DNA of 8,132 nt from Pseudomonadota bacterium (GTDB taxonomy: Bacteria; Bdellovibrionota; Bdellovibrionia; Bdellovibrionales; JAEYZS01), in contig JAEYZS010000303.1 in NCBI GenBank assembly GCA_023427925.1, positions 1 through 8,132 on the forward strand, read 5' to 3'. The position numbers and the translations under genes were made by a program. Positions 7,076-8,132 of this stretch are shown in pieces. The notes beneath the pieces are model-generated. The model saw only the letters and a program-made list of their open reading frames with translations, ran no database searches and had not been told where the DNA came from. The first letter of the stretch is position 1. Each line of letters begins with the position of its first letter.

Positions 7076-8086
7076 ATGAAATTTCTGTTTTTAAGTGTGT
7101 TATTTGTTTCTCTCCAGAGCTTCGCGCAAAAATCACAAAACGTGATGACCTTTGAAAATATCAAAAATACCCAGATTGATGTTCAATGTTTGAATATCGA
7201 TTTAAAAGTCATTCACGATGCAACAACTCCACACATGAAAATAGGAACGCAAGTGTTTGATGGTCAAAAGGCCTCTACGGATGCGGATTGGTCGATATCG
7301 GTTCAAAAAGATCCTATCAAAGAAATGATCAAGGTTCAGTGTCATTATCCTTCAAAAGTTCTTGTTGAAAAGAAACTGGAATCACAATTTAGGTATTACA
7401 TCATTTTGCGAGGACCATCGACGGAGCTGAATGTGAATGCGAGACTTGGAAAAGTCTCTTTGTCTGGTTGGAAACAACCTTCTCACATTGTTATTGAAGA
7501 AGGCTCCATTTCTACAGAAGCCACAAGTGCGCCTATGAAGCTCAACGTAGTGAAGGGATCTGTTGAAGTTAAAAAGCATAATGGGCGTTTAAATTTAGAT
7601 TCCTTTGAAGGTAAGCTGAATATTAGTGATGTCGAGGGGAATACACACATTACGAACTTTGCAGGATCGACAACCTTAAAGTCAGTGAACGGTGATGTGA
7701 GTCTAAATTCGAGATCGGGAGCGGCGACGGTCGTAGATTCCGGTGGCTCATTAAAGTTTGATGCAGATCAGGGCAAACTTGATCTGCAATCTTTCAAAGG
7801 ATCTATTGAAGGAGTCTCTGATCAAGCTCAGATCACAGCAAAGCTAGTAAATCCCGCCAGATTTAGAGCAAAAATAAAGAACGCAGTAATTCGATTGTCA
7901 GTGCCATCTTCAAGTGGAGCGCAAGTTTACTTTGCCCTTTCTGAGGGACAGTTTCAAGGGCCGACCTACCTTAACAAAGATGAATACGGGTCGACTAAGA
8001 CCCTAAAGGGAACTTTAAGAGGAAGTGAGTCGGGCCGCCTCTCCGTCACCGGTGAAGCGGGTCGAGTTAACTTATCTACTTTTTAA
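7076..8086 (+). CDS. Exported beta-repeat protein, DUF4097-like (336 aa)
   Basis: Function unknown. The protein starts MKFLFLSVLFVSLQSFAQ, a classical Sec signal peptide with likely cleavage after A17, so it should be exported to the periplasm or cell surface. No further membrane helix or lipobox is seen. From about residue 115 onward it is made of short repeating units of alternating hydrophobic residues separated by Gly/Asp/Asn turns, such as GKVSLSG, GSVEVKK, GRLNLDSFEG, GKLNISDVEG and GKLDLQSFKG. This is the pattern of the right-handed beta-helix-like DUF4097 'putative adhesin' group. The C-terminus ends GRVNLSTF. It is divergent from the thiolase operon and shows no functional link with it. 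The adhesin label of that family is not evidence of adhesion. The next gene, if any, is beyond the window. Confidence 0.85.
   Translation: MKFLFLSVLFVSLQSFAQKSQNVMTFENIKNTQIDVQCLNIDLKVIHDATTPHMKIGTQVFDGQKASTDADWSISVQKDPIKEMIKVQCHYPSKVLVEKKLESQFRYYIILRGPSTELNVNARLGKVSLSGWKQPSHIVIEEGSISTEATSAPMKLNVVKGSVEVKKHNGRLNLDSFEGKLNISDVEGNTHITNFAGSTTLKSVNGDVSLNSRSGAATVVDSGGSLKFDADQGKLDLQSFKGSIEGVSDQAQITAKLVNPARFRAKIKNAVIRLSVPSSSGAQVYFALSEGQFQGPTYLNKDEYGSTKTLKGTLRGSESGRLSVTGEAGRVNLSTF
7762..7788. repeat. 9-bp perfect inverted repeat inside the DUF4097-like gene
   Basis: TGCAGATCA (7762-7770) and TGATCTGCA (7780-7788) are exact reverse complements around a 9-nt centre. They lie within codons for a DADQGKLDLQ segment. 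The arms could form an mRNA hairpin or a dyad protein site. It may be a by-product of the repetitive beta-unit coding sequence. Confidence 0.5.
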
Positions 8087-8122
8087 GGGTTTGAAGTTTT
8101 TAGTGCTTTTAGAAATAGGGTG

Positions 8123-8128
8123 TTGACA
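8123..8128 (+). promoter_or_regulatory. Consensus -35 hexamer at the right edge
   Basis: TTGACA is a perfect sigma70 -35 match, 36 bp after the stop of the DUF4097-like gene. The expected -10 position would fall beyond the last base (8132), so the promoter cannot be confirmed. If real, it would drive a + strand gene outside the window. Confidence 0.3.
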
Positions 8129-8132
8129 GTAT

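Overview
The window is AT-rich bacterial DNA, densely coding, with clear GGAGG-type ribosome binding sites. It holds three blocks: a cbb3-type cytochrome c oxidase operon on the + strand (1 to about 4300), a three-gene acetoacetate / acetoacetyl-CoA operon on the - strand (4310-6936), and a secreted repeat-rich protein on the + strand (7076-8086). The content and the strong Shine-Dalgarno sequences would suit a Gram-negative such as a member of the Bdellovibrionota or a related proteobacterial lineage. The fused CcoN-CcoO and single-heme CcoP are otherwise familiar from Bacteroidota, but that phylum usually lacks strong Shine-Dalgarno sites. The taxonomic guess is tentative and nothing in the window proves it.

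Respiratory block. The first gene is open at the window's left edge: frame 1 continues upstream of the first ATG (position 25) with residues that align to internal CcoN sequence, so that ATG is not the start. The gene is a fusion of CcoN (haem-copper catalytic subunit) and CcoO (membrane-anchored monohaem cytochrome c). It is followed by a 56-residue ccoQ (1887-2057), a short CcoP with only one haem c motif (2044-2619), and the CcoG/FixG-type iron-sulfur copper-handling protein (2638-4038). The genes overlap or nearly touch, so they are probably co-transcribed and translationally coupled. A 92-codon membrane ORF with a TTG start (4022-4300) overlaps the end of ccoG. The usual accessory genes ccoH, ccoI and ccoS are not recognisable after ccoG; the next gene runs the opposite way only 9 bp downstream.

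Carbon block. On the - strand, in transcription order, are an acetyl-CoA C-acetyltransferase (5761-6936), then succinyl-CoA:3-oxoacid CoA-transferase subunits A (5054-5749) and B (4310-4966). Together they would turn acetoacetate into acetoacetyl-CoA, using succinyl-CoA as CoA donor, and then into two acetyl-CoA; the thiolase step is reversible. An 87-bp spacer between scoA and scoB holds a 7-bp inverted repeat.

Right end. A divergent intergenic region (6937-7075) separates the thiolase from a signal-peptide protein of the DUF4097-like beta-repeat type. A consensus -35 hexamer near the right edge may belong to a gene outside the window. No tRNA, rRNA, CRISPR array, insertion sequence or phage gene was seen. 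The window is mostly ordinary metabolism. The points most worth a second look are the CcoNO fusion with a monohaem CcoP, the small overlapping ORFs, and the scoA-scoB spacer.
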